The translations under genes and the position numbers were made by a program. Of a DNA stretch of 64,000 nt, positions 22,551-30,938 are shown in pieces. The stretch is taken from the NCBI RefSeq assembly GCF_024346135.1, contig NZ_JAGQCJ010000009.1, positions 1-64,000 on the forward strand. The letters run 5' to 3'. The notes beneath the pieces were generated by a model that worked only from the letters and a program-made list of their open reading frames with translations, ran no database searches and was not told the DNA's origin. The stretch is from Cyanobium sp. CH-040. GTDB lineage: Bacteria > Cyanobacteriota > Cyanobacteriia > PCC-6307 > Cyanobiaceae. Position 1 is the first letter of the stretch. Each line of letters opens with the position of its first letter.

Positions 22551-22901
22551 ATGAACACCAGCACAGAGATGTCTGTGGCCCGTAGCGAGCAGGAAGAGCT
22601 GCGCCGGGCCAATGAACAGCTCCGCCAGGCCATCCTCGACAAGAAAGAGGCGCAGATCCAAGCCTGGTCTGCCCAGATCGAGCAGGTCCAGCAGAGCCTG
22701 AACAGCGTTGCCGAAAGCGTTCGCGACGAAACCGGGAAACGACTTGCCGAGCTGCGCCAGGCCCGTGATCAGGCCCGCGCTCAGCTCGACACGCTTCAGC
22801 AGGCCTCCCAGGACAGCTGGGCATCCCTGCTTCAGCAGAGCGACGGTTTCTTCCAGGAGCTGTCCAGGCACTTCCACGAGTTTGTGGTCGAGCACACCTG
22901 A
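22551..22901 (+). CDS. Coiled-coil hypothetical protein, 116 aa
   Basis: Almost entirely helical and hydrophilic protein: Gln, Glu, Ala, Arg and Leu dominate and heptads run from residue 12 (EQEELRRANEQLRQAILDKK) to about residue 100. The end, SLLQQSDGFFQELSRHFHEF, is more aromatic and could form an interaction surface. There is no signal peptide or membrane helix. It has one of the best ribosome sites in the region (AAGGAG, 7 bp before ATG 22551), suggesting good expression. I know no family; phasin-like, scaffold or structural roles are guesses. It lies in an AT-richer, probably acquired stretch. Confidence 0.7.
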   Translation: MNTSTEMSVARSEQEELRRANEQLRQAILDKKEAQIQAWSAQIEQVQQSLNSVAESVRDETGKRLAELRQARDQARAQLDTLQQASQDSWASLLQQSDGFFQELSRHFHEFVVEHT

Positions 22902-23003
22902 GAGGGTGCCGAACGCTTTCCAGGTCATCAACATCCAGGTTTTCAACTTCCAAGTCCCGAACACCCGTTTACTCAACACAGGTTCATATCGCCTCGATCA
23001 GAT

Positions 23004-23657
23004 ATGCATTTAATCCCCATTCAGACTGAACATCATGACAGTGTGTTTGACTGCTACCAGGCCCTGCGCAGTCCATCCACACCCCGTAGTCCGGCCGGCA
23101 TCACCGAGGCCCTCCTGCCGGAGATCAGCAATTCGTTCTGGCTGCTGGTGACCAGCAATGCGGTGATCGACGCTCAGGACACCCAGGCCCTGCGGATGAT
23201 CCTTGCTCGGGCGCTCCCCAGGGGCGTCTCGGTGGCTCTGGATGTGACCTGGCAACCGCAGCGCTGGAGCCTGCCCGAGCGGAGCGCACCCACCGCCGAG
23301 GTGCTGCGCCGCTTCCGGCCTCTGTCGCAGGCTGCCCAGCTGATCCGCTGCACACGCGGGGAAGCCGAGGCCTTCTTCGGCAGCGACGATCCGGTGCGGG
23401 TCCATGAAACCCTGGCCCAGCGGCCGGCCGTGCTCATCAGCGGTCCGGCCGGCGGTCTCGACTGGTGCATCGGCGGACGCCGGGGGCGCCTGGACCCCTC
23501 GATGCTGCAGGACCACGCTGTCTTCCTGGCGCGTCTCCTGGACAACCTCTGCACCCAGCCCCAGCTGCTCGGCAGTGCCGGCCCCGGCATCGATGCCGTC
23601 GCAGACCCTGACGGACTTGCCGAGCAGCTGCTCATCGCAGCCGGATGCGCCAGCTGA
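23004..23657 (+). CDS. Truncated PfkB-like sugar-kinase homologue
   Basis: The 217-residue product resembles only the central part of PfkB/ribokinase-family kinases: VSVALDVTWQPQRWS corresponds to the strand with 'DPNxRPxLW', AAQLIRCTRGEAEAFFG to the 'AdilKlneeEaeaLfG' segment, and PAVLISGPAGGLDWCIGGRRG to the 'vvvTlGeeGa' strand. The N-terminal substrate lid with the GG motif and the C-terminal DTxGAGD anion-hole motif, both needed for catalysis, are absent. Normal length is about 300-340 residues. It is therefore a remnant or a repurposed fold, not an active kinase. The N-terminal 30 residues (HLIPIQTEHHDSVFDCYQAL) look unrelated. It starts in AT-richer DNA 102 bp after the coiled-coil gene. 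Confidence 0.55.
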   Translation: MHLIPIQTEHHDSVFDCYQALRSPSTPRSPAGITEALLPEISNSFWLLVTSNAVIDAQDTQALRMILARALPRGVSVALDVTWQPQRWSLPERSAPTAEVLRRFRPLSQAAQLIRCTRGEAEAFFGSDDPVRVHETLAQRPAVLISGPAGGLDWCIGGRRGRLDPSMLQDHAVFLARLLDNLCTQPQLLGSAGPGIDAVADPDGLAEQLLIAAGCAS

Positions 23658-23696
23658 GCCAGGGCCTGCAACCGCTTGGGATGAGGCCCCTGGCCG

Positions 23697-25406
23697 TCAG
23701 GGCGCGGTGAGGGGCGGTTGCTTCCCCTCCCACGTCCTGCGCAATTCGGCACTGGTGACTTGGGCCTCGCGCAGGCGTCCCTGCCCGCGCAGGCTCCTGG
23801 CCAACCCATCCAGAGACCAGCCGTTGGCAGGGAAGCGCTTCAGATCCTCACGGAAGATCCGTTCAGCAGCGGCATCCTCACCCACCTCCAGAAGAAAGAC
23901 ACCGAAGTCCTGGCGGACGGGAACCGTCCATTCCGGTGGTTCGCCATAGACCATCCCGTCCTCCAGCGACACCGCATGGATGAAGTGCCTCCTGGCCGAA
24001 CGGACATCCCCGTCCGCTGCGGCGAGATGGGCCTCCAGCACATCGGCGGCGATGGCCAGCACGGTGCCGGAGGTGTTGAATTCCAGGCGCTGGGCTGACA
24101 GCTCGGGATCGCCAGCCAGGGCCCGCAGGTCCGCCAGCCGTCGGCGGGCCTCCTCCAGCTCCCCCCGGGCGATGAGCGCACGACCGCGGGCATAGGCCCA
24201 GAGCCCGCGGGCATGTCCGAGGTCTGCCGCAGGGGCCGGTTCGGCCAGGATCGACTCCCATTGCGAGAACCGCACCTTCATCTGCAGATGCCGGGTGCGG
24301 TGATGCTGCAGGAAGGTCATGCCCGGGGCGCGCAGCATCTCCTTTGGGGAGAGGGTGCGCATCGTCTCGGTGGCGGCAAGGGCCTGGTCGCGCAGGCCGA
24401 TCATGCTGGCCGCGAAGGCCAGGAAATCATAATTGTGAGGATAATATCCCGCCAGGTACATTCCGAAGCCAGGCCGTTGATCGCGGATGTAGGTTTCGTC
24501 GGCATGGATGGCGTGTTCATTGGCCGTGATCGCATCGCGATACCGCCCTACCCTCACATAGATGTGGCCAGGCATGTGCACGATGTGTCCTGCCCCGGGC
24601 ATCAAGCCCGCCAGGCGTTCGGCGGCTTGCACGGCCCGTTCGGGATGCACCTCCTCGATGGCATGGATATAGAAGTGATTGGCTCCAGGATGGTTGGGTG
24701 CGGTCTGCAGAACGGTCTCGAGTTGCTGCAGGATCTCTCCCGTGGTCTCCCGCGCTGAGCCGTCTTTGTTCCAGTAGTGCCAGGGGCTCAGATTCATCAG
24801 CGCCTCCACATGGAGCGTGCGGAGATCCATGTCGTCGGGATACCTGCTGACCAGCTGCCGCAGGGCCTCGGCCCAGGCGGCATCAAGACTGCTCCGTTCC
24901 TCCGCAGGATCGGCCACGTAGCGCACGGAGAGGGCCTGGATCAGATCCCGCTCCTTCGCGGAGGCCGACGCCAGCGTCGCGCGTGCCCGCTGCAGGGCGG
25001 CCCAGGCCATCAGCCCCGCCTCGCGGTCCATCGGCAGATTGATGTTGGGGCCCCATGCCAGCGCTTCGCCCCAGTGGCAGAGCGCACAGGAGGGGTCGAG
25101 GGCGGCGGCATGGCGGAAGGCCCGGATGGCTTCCTGGTGGTTGAACGCGTAGTAGAGACGCAGCCCCTGATCGAAGTAGGCCTGAGCCCGGGGATCCCGG
25201 ATCGAGAGGGGGTAGTGGTGCGAGCCGAGGTTGTCGTAGAGGGGGGGCTCCTGAACCTGGGCGAGGCTGAAGGGTGCCGCCAGGACGAGTCCCGCCAGCA
25301 GGGGCACCAGCGTTCTGAGCGCCACCGGAGGGGCTCCCGTGTTGCCACTCCGCAGGATCTCGTCTCCACTCAGCAGGATTTCTGGCTTTTCTGCGTGCAC
25401 CTGCAT
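23697..25406 (-). CDS. Exported tetratricopeptide-repeat protein, 569 aa
   Basis: A large helical-repeat protein of unknown role, probably exported. ATG 25406 is preceded by GGGAGG, which favours it, although this leaves a 28-residue N-region before the hydrophobic core (LRTLVPLLAGLVLAAPFSLA); GTG 25325 would give a more ordinary signal peptide. After the signal come TPR-type helices (AQAYFDQGLRLYYAFNHQEAIRAFRHAAALDP) and the motif CALCHWGEALAWGPNINLPM (Cys107, Cys110, His111). A central HFYIHAIEEVHPERAVQAAERLAGLMPGAGHIVHMPGHIY block is rich in His and typical of this TPR family. More TPRs run to the end. Cys-X-X-Cys-His also matches a c-type heme motif, but in the family I recall the position after the second Cys as variable. 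Confidence 0.78.
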   Translation of the reverse strand: MQVHAEKPEILLSGDEILRSGNTGAPPVALRTLVPLLAGLVLAAPFSLAQVQEPPLYDNLGSHHYPLSIRDPRAQAYFDQGLRLYYAFNHQEAIRAFRHAAALDPSCALCHWGEALAWGPNINLPMDREAGLMAWAALQRARATLASASAKERDLIQALSVRYVADPAEERSSLDAAWAEALRQLVSRYPDDMDLRTLHVEALMNLSPWHYWNKDGSARETTGEILQQLETVLQTAPNHPGANHFYIHAIEEVHPERAVQAAERLAGLMPGAGHIVHMPGHIYVRVGRYRDAITANEHAIHADETYIRDQRPGFGMYLAGYYPHNYDFLAFAASMIGLRDQALAATETMRTLSPKEMLRAPGMTFLQHHRTRHLQMKVRFSQWESILAEPAPAADLGHARGLWAYARGRALIARGELEEARRRLADLRALAGDPELSAQRLEFNTSGTVLAIAADVLEAHLAAADGDVRSARRHFIHAVSLEDGMVYGEPPEWTVPVRQDFGVFLLEVGEDAAAERIFREDLKRFPANGWSLDGLARSLRGQGRLREAQVTSAELRRTWEGKQPPLTAP

Positions 25407-25635
25407 CCTCTGTCCTCCCGAGGCTGCAGGTCACTCCGCAGCTCTCTGCATCCGTCTATGTCTCAAGGCTGCACTTGTCCCTTGAACGGATGCACCTGAT
25501 GGCTGCAGTGGACAAAAATCTTCACTCCACCGGCTGCCACCCTGATCACGGGGGAGGACTCATGAGGACTCATCTTCTGAGCACTTCTGCTCATGATTCC
25601 CTGGGGTGCCGCCTCCGGGCGTGGACACTGGCCGC

Positions 25636-26814
25636 TCAGGCCTTTCCGGAGGCTTCGAGCCGGCTGGCGACACCCCGGCAGCCGCCCGGCAGGGTGCGGC
25701 GGGAACGGGCGCCGCTCCAGGCGGCCAGATAGTGCTGGGCCTGGGGGTCGAGCTGACGCACGCCGCTGAAGTTGGCGTTCTCCACGATCGCGCCGGTGCC
25801 GTGACCGCTCTCGTGATCCACCGGGCCTGGGGCCCCGGCCGGACTGGCGGTGGCGACCCGGCCCAGGAAGAACAAGGTGCCATCGAGCAGGGCACCGTCC
25901 AGATCGGCACCGGCGAGGTTGGCCCCGGCCAGGTTCGCCTCGCGCAGGTCGGCGCCGGCGAGGTTCGCGCCCCTCAGGTCGGCGCCGTTGAAATCGACGC
26001 CGCGCAGGTCGGTGCCCGAGAGGTCGGCTCCCTTGAGCACCTGCTGCAGCCGGATCACGGGAACGCCCTGGCGGCGGTCCTCCTCGTAGTTCCCCTCGCC
26101 GTCGAGGATCGCGCGGCCAAGCCGCAGATCCCGGCGCAGCGGGGTGAGCAGGCGGGCATGGGAGAGGAAGCGCAGGATCCGCGCCCGGCCCTCCCGGTCG
26201 ATGCTGCCCATCACCGCCGCCAGCCGTCCCTCCGCCAGCATCCGCTCCAGGGGCCAGTCCTCCAGCAGGCCCTCCTCGTCGACGATCAGCTCGGAGATCC
26301 CGTGGATGAAGCTGTCGATCGTCTGGGCCTGGGTGATGCGGTTCTGCTGACTGGTGAGCCGCTGGTCGATCATCACCTGCCGCCAGGCGATCGCCAGGGC
26401 CACCAGCGCCACCAGGATCTGGCCGATGGCACCGATCACCCCCTCGCCGATGGCGCCGATCGCCTCCCAGTTGCGGCTGCGGTAGATCTCCAGCAGCGGG
26501 TCCCACCAGCCCAGGGCCAGCGGCACGGCCAGGGCCGCCACCAGCAGGCCCAGCACCGCCAGCACGCGGGTGGTGGGCACGTCGTCCAGACGCCCGGCGA
26601 GCACGCGCCAGAACGGAGGCAGCAGCTGCGCCAGGGCCAGGGCGATGGTGACCAGGGCGGCGGGGAGGGCCAGCCAGCGCCAGTGCAGCAGCAGGGCCGC
26701 CAGGGTGGTGACGCTGGCGACCAGCAACTGCAGGGAGGCCGACTGGTTGAGACGGCTCAGGCGGCTGCGGGACTGGAAGGGGGGCACCGCAGGCGTGTCG
26801 GCCGGGGAGGTCAT
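25636..26814 (-). CDS. Membrane protein with pentapeptide repeats
   Basis: Integral membrane protein of 392 residues. Three or four hydrophobic helices lie in the first 150 residues (LQLLVASVTTLAALLLHW, LALPAALVTIALALAQLL, VLAVLGLLVAALAVPLALG, IGQILVALVALAIAWRQV). A cytoplasmic helical linker follows, then a run of pentapeptide repeats A(D/N)LxG/x at about residues 285-335 (LKGADLSGTDLRGVDFNGAD and on to LAGADLDGALLDG). This forms a short right-handed quadrilateral beta-helix of about ten repeats. Such membrane-linked pentapeptide proteins are frequent in cyanobacteria; their function is unknown. It is convergent with the EamA side of nothing nearby and stands 57 bp before the exchanger gene stop. 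Confidence 0.82.
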   Translation of the reverse strand: MTSPADTPAVPPFQSRSRLSRLNQSASLQLLVASVTTLAALLLHWRWLALPAALVTIALALAQLLPPFWRVLAGRLDDVPTTRVLAVLGLLVAALAVPLALGWWDPLLEIYRSRNWEAIGAIGEGVIGAIGQILVALVALAIAWRQVMIDQRLTSQQNRITQAQTIDSFIHGISELIVDEEGLLEDWPLERMLAEGRLAAVMGSIDREGRARILRFLSHARLLTPLRRDLRLGRAILDGEGNYEEDRRQGVPVIRLQQVLKGADLSGTDLRGVDFNGADLRGANLAGADLREANLAGANLAGADLDGALLDGTLFFLGRVATASPAGAPGPVDHESGHGTGAIVENANFSGVRQLDPQAQHYLAAWSGARSRRTLPGGCRGVASRLEASGKA

Positions 26815-26871
26815 CCGATGCCAGGAGCCGGGGGCTGCTTGTGAGGGCCGTTCAGCATGATCGAGATGGGC

Positions 26872-27951
26872 CTAGGCCAGCGCACCGGTCTGGAAGAAGA
26901 ACCCTGCCGCCAGGATCACGTAGGCGGCCAGCAGCAGGGCCCCCTCGAGCCAGTCGGAGCGTCCGTCGAGGCTCACCAGGTTGCTCACCACCACGGCGGT
27001 GATCACCGCCACGAGCTCATAGAGATCGAAGCGCAGATCCAGGGGATGGCCGAGCCAGGGACCCACCAGCACCAGCACCGGCACCACCAGCAGGGCCACC
27101 AGCAGGGTGGAGCCAAGCGCCACCGACACCGCCAGATCCATCTTGTCCTTGCGGGCCATCGAGACGGCCGTGAGGTACTCCGCCACGCCGCCCAGCAGCG
27201 GCAGCAGGATCACGCCGGTGAACACGGCCGAAAGCCCCAGCCTGCCGGTGACGGTCTCCACCACCCCGACGAACAGCTCCGATTCCACGGCGATGCCCAC
27301 CGTGGCGCCCGCCAGCACCGCCAGCCAGGGCAGCAGCGGCGGCCGCCGGTGCTCATGCTCCGGGGCCTCCGGCTCCAGGTCCGCTTCCGCCACCTCGTAG
27401 AGGGTGCGGTGGGTGCCGAGCGAGAACAGCAGCGTCAGGCCGTACACCACCAGCATCACGCAGGCCACGAACAGCGAGAACTCCTCACGGCCCTCGGCGC
27501 CGCCCAGGGTGGCCAGGCTCGGCAGCAGGATCGCCAGCACGGCCAGGGTCATCGCCGATCCGTTCACCCGGGCCACCACCGGCTGGAAGCGCTGCTCGCT
27601 GCGGCCGACGCCGCCCACCACCATCGCCAGGCCGAGGGCCAGCAGCAGGTTGGCGGTGATCGTGCCGGTGATGCTCGCCTTGACGATGTCCACCAGGCCG
27701 GCTTTGAGGGCCACCAGGGCGATGATCAGTTCGGTGGCGTTGCCGAACACGGCGTTGAGCAGGGCGCCGATCGCAGGACCCAGGGTGATCGCCAGCTCCT
27801 CGGTGGCGGTGCTCAGCCACACCGCCAGGGGAACGATGGCGGCCACGGAGGTGAGAAACACGGCCGTTTCTCCCCACTGCAGATGCTCCGCCGCCAGTGA
27901 CACGGGCACCATCACCAGCAGGCCGATGGCCAGGGCGTTGCGGGCGGACAT
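26872..27951 (-). CDS. Ca2+/H+ exchanger (CaCA/CAX family)
   Basis: Proton-coupled calcium (or other cation) exporter of the CAX/ChaA family with about 11 membrane helices. ATG 27951 gives 359 residues, the family length; an upstream frame to 28029 adds a non-hydrophobic tail. The first alpha-repeat has GNATELIIALVALK (about residues 63-76) and the second has LLPLLGGVAEYLTAVSMARKDKMDLAVSVALGS, both with the conserved acidic residue in a polar membrane helix. Between the repeats is an acidic loop (EVAEADLEPEAPEHEHRR), as in cyanobacterial members. Probable location: cytoplasmic or thylakoid membrane. Confidence 0.93.
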   Translation of the reverse strand: MSARNALAIGLLVMVPVSLAAEHLQWGETAVFLTSVAAIVPLAVWLSTATEELAITLGPAIGALLNAVFGNATELIIALVALKAGLVDIVKASITGTITANLLLALGLAMVVGGVGRSEQRFQPVVARVNGSAMTLAVLAILLPSLATLGGAEGREEFSLFVACVMLVVYGLTLLFSLGTHRTLYEVAEADLEPEAPEHEHRRPPLLPWLAVLAGATVGIAVESELFVGVVETVTGRLGLSAVFTGVILLPLLGGVAEYLTAVSMARKDKMDLAVSVALGSTLLVALLVVPVLVLVGPWLGHPLDLRFDLYELVAVITAVVVSNLVSLDGRSDWLEGALLLAAYVILAAGFFFQTGALA

Positions 27952-28088
27952 GCGGGAGCACGGCACTGGCCACCATTGTGAGCCGCGCGGATGAACGGGC
28001 CTGCACGGCTGCCCTGCGCCATGCATCACGACTGCATCCCTGAGGTGATCCGATGGGGCCGTGAACGGAGCCGATCCGGCCGGACCCC

Positions 28089-28541
28089 TCAGGCTCCCAT
28101 CAGGTGCAGGCTCAGCCGGCGGCGATGGCTGCGGGCCCGGTGCTCCCAGAGGTACACCGCCTGCCAGGTACCGAGCAGCAGCCGCCCGCGCTGGAAGCTC
28201 AGCTGCAGGCTGGTGGCGGTGAGGGCGGTGCGGATGTGGGCCGGCATGTCGTCGGGCCCCTCGTCATCGTGGGCATAGCGCTGCCGCTCCCCTTCGCCGC
28301 TCAGCGAGCGGAAGCCCTGTGCCGGCACCAGCGCGCGCAGGTAGGCGGCCAGGTCGTGGAGCACACGCGGATCGGCGTTCTCGTTGATGGTGAGGGAGCA
28401 GCTGGTGTGCTGGCAGACCAGCGTGGCCACCCCTAGATCCAGCCCGCTGGCTGCGATCTCCCGGTTCAGGGCGGCGGTGAGGTCGGTGAAGCCCTCGGCG
28501 GAGGTGGTGACCTCGAGCAGGTGCAGGTTCTGGCACAGCAT
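28089..28541 (-). CDS. yjbQ: YjbQ/UPF0047 family protein (secondary thiamine-phosphate synthase-like)
   Basis: Small trimeric enzyme-like protein; members have weak thiamine-phosphate synthase activity in E. coli tests, but the real role is unclear. ATG 28541 gives 150 residues (ATG 28565 would add eight). The family signature is complete: LVCQHTSCSLTINENADPRVLHDL (with His, Thr/Ser and Asn residues), then the YAHDDEGPDDMPAHIRTAL block with conserved Asp and His, and GRLLLGTWQAVYLWEHRA at the end. It is divergent from the small secreted protein at 28606. Confidence 0.93.
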   Translation of the reverse strand: MLCQNLHLLEVTTSAEGFTDLTAALNREIAASGLDLGVATLVCQHTSCSLTINENADPRVLHDLAAYLRALVPAQGFRSLSGEGERQRYAHDDEGPDDMPAHIRTALTATSLQLSFQRGRLLLGTWQAVYLWEHRARSHRRRLSLHLMGA

Positions 28542-28605
28542 CGCGACAGCGCGGGCAGCCCCCATGGTGATGCTCCCTAGCATCACTCCAGCGTGTCGTC
28601 GGCCC

Positions 28606-28857
28606 ATGCTCTCCATCGCCAACAAGGTCGCTCTCGGCCTCGCCGCCACCGCTCTGTCCCTCATGGCCACCCCGGCCCTGGCCCAGCGGGAGGTGCCCAA
28701 GCTCGGCATCATCTGCCCCCTGGGCTACGTGGATCTGCTCAACGGCAAGTGCAGCACCCTGGGGCTGGCGAACTACACCGTGCGGCCCACCTACGGGAAG
28801 GCATGCCCCGAGGGCTGGATGAACGTGGGCGGCCGCTACTGCCGCAAGAAATGGTGA
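28606..28857 (+). CDS. Small secreted cysteine-containing protein, 83 aa
   Basis: The product from ATG 28606 has a signal peptide (NKVALGLAATALSLMATPALA, cleavage before QREVP). The mature part of about 57 residues has four cysteines in the pattern ICPLGY-x-GKCSTL-x-KACPEGW-x-YCRKKW, suggesting two disulfides. It probably acts in the periplasm or lumen. The two CP(L/E)G units look like an internal duplication. No function is known to me. The frame is open upstream but overlaps yjbQ, so the later ATG is chosen. Confidence 0.72.
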   Translation: MLSIANKVALGLAATALSLMATPALAQREVPKLGIICPLGYVDLLNGKCSTLGLANYTVRPTYGKACPEGWMNVGGRYCRKKW

Positions 28858-28879
28858 TCTCCTGCGCCCCGATGCGGCC

Positions 28880-29293
28880 ATGACGCCCCAGCTGCGCATC
28901 CTCTACGACGGGGCCTGCCCCCTCTGCCTGCGGGAGGTGCGCGTTCTGCGGGAGCGCGACCAGCGGTTGCACCCGGACACGCCGCAACTGGCGTTCGTGG
29001 ACATCAACGACCCGGGCTACGACCCGGCGGCCCACGCCGGCGTCGACTACCGCTCCGCCATGGGCCGCATCCACGCCATCAGCGCCGACGGTGAGGTGCT
29101 GCGCGATGTGGCCGTCTTCCGCCGCGCCTACGCCCTGATCGGCCTGGGCTGGCTCTATGCCCCCAGCGCCTGGCCCGGTCTGCGCCAGCTCGCCGACTCC
29201 GCCTATGGCCTCTGGGCCCGTTGGCGGCTGCGGCTCACCGGCCGGCCCAGCCTGGAGCAGCTCTGCAGCGACCGCTGCCGCCCGCTCCCATGA
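28880..29293 (+). CDS. DCC-family thiol-disulfide oxidoreductase (DUF393)
   Basis: Thioredoxin-like protein of 137 residues with the DCC signature YDGACPLCLREV (Cys13, Cys16) directly after the first strand. The DUF393 pattern continues with AFVDIND, the RIHAISADGEVLRDVAVFRRAYALIG block and the Trp/Pro-rich helix GWLYAPSAWPGLRQLAD. It is cytoplasmic or peripheral in the membrane, and its redox partner is unknown. ATG 28880 starts 22 bp after the previous stop. The stop overlaps the start of the FAD oxidoreductase (ATGA), so the two are translationally coupled and may work together. Confidence 0.92.
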   Translation: MTPQLRILYDGACPLCLREVRVLRERDQRLHPDTPQLAFVDINDPGYDPAAHAGVDYRSAMGRIHAISADGEVLRDVAVFRRAYALIGLGWLYAPSAWPGLRQLADSAYGLWARWRLRLTGRPSLEQLCSDRCRPLP

Positions 29294-30858
29294 CGCCCAC
29301 GCCATCCCGCGGCGCCGCCGATCCGGATCTGGTGGTGGTGGGCAGCGGCCTGGGGGGCCTCTGCGCGGCGGCCCTGGCCGCCCGCCACGGGCTGGAGGTG
29401 CTGGTGCTGGAAGCCCACGACCAGCCCGGCGGAGCGGCGCACGGCTTCCAGCGGCGCGGCTTCCACTTCGAGTCGGGCCCGTCGCTGTGGTCGGGGCTGG
29501 GACGCTGGCCGAGCGGCAACCCCCTGGCCCAGGTGCTGCGGGCCGTGGGCGAGAGCGTGCCGGTGGCCACCTATCAGGAGTGGGGCCTGCTGCTGCCCGA
29601 GGGACAGCTCACGGTGGGCGTGGGTCTGGAGCCGTTCCTGGCGGTGGTGCGGGAGCTGCGCGGCGCCGCCGCGGCCGAGGAATGGACGGCCTTCATGGCC
29701 TGGCTGCAGCCCTACTGCGAGGCCGCCCGGGCCCTGCCGCTGCTGGCCCTGCGGCCCGGACTGGGCCTGGCCGCCACCCTCGGCCGCCAGGGGCTGGGAC
29801 TGCTGGGCCAGGCCGGACGGCTGGCGGCCCTGGGCGGCGCCTTCGGGCCGATGGCGCGGCGGCACCTGCGCGATCCCTTCCTGCTGCACTGGGTGGATCT
29901 GCTCTGCTTCCTGATCTCCGGCCTGCCGATGGATCAGACCAGCGCCGCCGCCATGGCCACGCTGTTCGGGGAGTGGTTCGAGCCCGGCGCCTGCCTCGAC
30001 TACCCGATCGGCGGCAGCCCCGCGGTGGTGGCCGCCCTGGTGCGGGCCCTGGAGCGCCAGGGGGGCGCCCTGCGCACCCGCAGCCCGGTGGCGGAGGTGC
30101 TGGTGGAGCGCAACCGGGCCGTGGGCGTGCGGCTCGCCGACGGCCGGCGCATCGGCGCCCGCCGCGGCGTGATCGCCAACGTGAGCCCCTGGAGCCTGCC
30201 GGAGCTGCTGCCGGAAAGTGCCACACCGGCCCGCTGGCGGCGGCGCCAGGCGGACACGCCGGCCTGCCGCAGCTTCCTGCACTGGCACCTGGCCCTGCGC
30301 GGCGACGACCTGCAGCACCTGCCCATCCACCACGTGTGGGTGGGCGACTGGCGGCGGGGCATCGACGCCGAGCGCAACATGGCCGTGCTGTCGATGCCGT
30401 CGCTGCTCGATCCTTCCCTGGCCCCGCCCGGCCACCAGGTGCTGCACGGTTACACCCCGGCTAACGAACCCTGGGATCTGTGGCGGGATCTGGAGCGCGG
30501 CAGCCCGGCCTACGCTGCCCTCAAGGCCGAGCGCTGCAGCCTGTTCCACCGGGTGCTGGCCCCGCTCATCCCCGACTGGCGCGAGCGGGTGGTGCTGGAG
30601 CTGCAGGGCACGCCCCTCACGCACCGGCACTACCTCCGCATGCCCCAGGGCAGCTACGGGCCGGCCTGGCCGGCCGACGCGAGGCCGTTTCCGGGGGGCG
30701 GCACACCGATCGACGGGCTGGTGCTCTGCGGTGCCGGCACCTTCCCGGGCATCGGCGTACCGCCGGTGGCGGTGAGCGGCGCCATGGCCGCCCACCGCTT
30801 CGTGCCGGCCCGCCAGCAGCGGCAGCTCCTGGAGGAGATCGGTCTGGCGGTCCCCTGA
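29290..30858 (+). CDS. FAD-dependent oxidoreductase, phytoene-desaturase/carotene-isomerase type
   Basis: Flavoprotein of 522 residues in the CrtI/CRTISO superfamily. It begins with the dinucleotide-binding fold DLVVVGSGLGGLCAAALAARHGLEVLVLEAHDQPGG and a substrate-cap region, and ends with the FAD-binding block IDGLVLCGAGTFPGIGVPPVAVSGAMAAHRF. The segment FHFESGPSLWSGL after the first motif is typical of carotenoid isomerase-like proteins. Likely substrate: a carotenoid or other isoprenoid at the membrane surface, not proven. ATG 29290 overlaps the DUF393 stop by 4 bp. Confidence 0.88.
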   Translation: MTPTPSRGAADPDLVVVGSGLGGLCAAALAARHGLEVLVLEAHDQPGGAAHGFQRRGFHFESGPSLWSGLGRWPSGNPLAQVLRAVGESVPVATYQEWGLLLPEGQLTVGVGLEPFLAVVRELRGAAAAEEWTAFMAWLQPYCEAARALPLLALRPGLGLAATLGRQGLGLLGQAGRLAALGGAFGPMARRHLRDPFLLHWVDLLCFLISGLPMDQTSAAAMATLFGEWFEPGACLDYPIGGSPAVVAALVRALERQGGALRTRSPVAEVLVERNRAVGVRLADGRRIGARRGVIANVSPWSLPELLPESATPARWRRRQADTPACRSFLHWHLALRGDDLQHLPIHHVWVGDWRRGIDAERNMAVLSMPSLLDPSLAPPGHQVLHGYTPANEPWDLWRDLERGSPAYAALKAERCSLFHRVLAPLIPDWRERVVLELQGTPLTHRHYLRMPQGSYGPAWPADARPFPGGGTPIDGLVLCGAGTFPGIGVPPVAVSGAMAAHRFVPARQQRQLLEEIGLAVP

Positions 30859-30938
30859 CGGGCCTTGGGAGCGGTCCGCGCCCGCGGTGTCGCCGGGCGA
30901 TCAGAGTGGAACGCCATGGCCCCTCCCCCGGACCGGCG

